DNA from: Monomorium pharaonis
Lineage: Eukaryota; Arthropoda; Insecta; Hymenoptera; Formicidae
Length of the DNA: 64,000 nucleotides
Reading direction: 5' to 3'
Assembly: GCF_013373865.1 (NCBI RefSeq)
Contig: NC_050471.1
Coordinates: forward strand, 15,008,983-15,072,982
Shown here: positions 63,873 through 64,000 of the stretch, piece by piece
How positions within the stretch are numbered: position 1 is the first letter of the stretch
How the letters are laid out: the number at the start of each line of letters is the position of its first letter
Program-made: the position numbers and the translations under genes
Notes under the pieces: generated by a model
Seen by the model: only the letters and a program-made list of their open reading frames with translations
Database searches by the model: none
What the model was told of the DNA's origin: nothing

Positions 63873-63935
63873 CTATGAAACGTTTGTTGTTTATTTTCAC
63901 TTCCTTTTCCACAATAAACACATTTTTTAATTTTG
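63873..63935 (-). pseudogene. possible zinc-finger exon (THAP- or BED-like), truncated by window edge
   Basis: The minus strand reads KIKKCVYCGKGSENKQQTFH and then meets a consensus donor, CATAG/GTGAGT, at 63872. The C-x2-C plus TFH step suggests the start of a THAP-like finger. There is no ATG in frame; a stop lies a few codons upstream. The next exon would lie to the left but I could not find it. Confidence 0.25.
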
Positions 63936-64000
63936 GAATCTTACTATTTTACTATTTTACTATTTTTATTATAAAAAAAGTAATATTTTGAATAAAACTG

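Noticed and set aside
1..64000. CRISPR array or bacterial operon
   Set aside because: The tandem repeats here lack unique spacers of even length, and introns and insect-type transposons show eukaryotic DNA.

Overview
The window looks like repeat-rich insect nuclear DNA. It is AT-rich with split introns and arthropod-type transposons, and it carries a short TTAGG array at 57519-57544, the usual insect telomere motif. I infer a hymenopteran, most likely an ant, from the overall character of the Ty3, R1, Harbinger and Kolobok copies. That is not proven from the sequence. I see no clear single-copy host gene, no tRNA or rRNA gene and no CRISPR array. Nearly everything recognisable is a transposable element, a fragment of one, or a tandem repeat, and many are nested.

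Layout. 1-6960: a zinc-finger gene fragment split by a decayed Ty3/gypsy retrotransposon (341-6402, minus strand, 5-bp target duplication). 7378-7769: part of an LTR whose near-complete solo copy lies at 33327-33901. 7770-14136: a decayed but near full-length two-ORF LINE (minus strand) that carries a 5'-truncated R1-clade element (8671-10027) with a 16-bp target duplication and poly(A). 14137-18780: (GA)n, two minisatellites, a hAT terminus and a 156-bp Harbinger-type MITE. 18781-25087: a 6.3-kb PIF/Harbinger element with TIRs of about 320 bp, split by three later insertions. 25188-30300: a large inverted-repeat structure holding a Kolobok copy, two LINE fragments embedded in (GA)n, and another insertion. 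30539-36360: MITEs, a GACGTC-repeat element, a solo LTR, tandem repeats and a pogo-like element. 36363-43030: hAT and pogo fragments, two large palindromes and a Harbinger C-terminal fragment. 43262-45340: GC-rich LTR/leader-like DNA. 45350-54535: a plus-strand LINE split by a young Ty3/gypsy element (47932-53286, 225-bp LTRs with 3 differences, tRNA-Pro-type primer site). 54536-56962: (CT)n, tandem repeats, a satellite-like array and nested MITEs. 57149-61671: an apparently intact PIF/Harbinger element. 61726-62766: four short non-autonomous elements. The rest is AT-rich.

How the parts work together. The two complete Harbinger elements share one plan. A Myb/SANT-like DNA-binding protein is on the plus strand, a DDE nuclease is on the minus strand, the two are convergent, and both lie between TIRs. 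In this family both proteins are needed for transposition. The 57149-61671 copy has open frames for both, so it is the best candidate for a working system in the window and a likely source of the MITE and TIR fragment beside it. The most unusual pattern is that LINE copies of one family abut (TC)n tracts, in the same orientation relative to the coding strand. This suggests a retrotransposon that targets a simple-sequence repeat.
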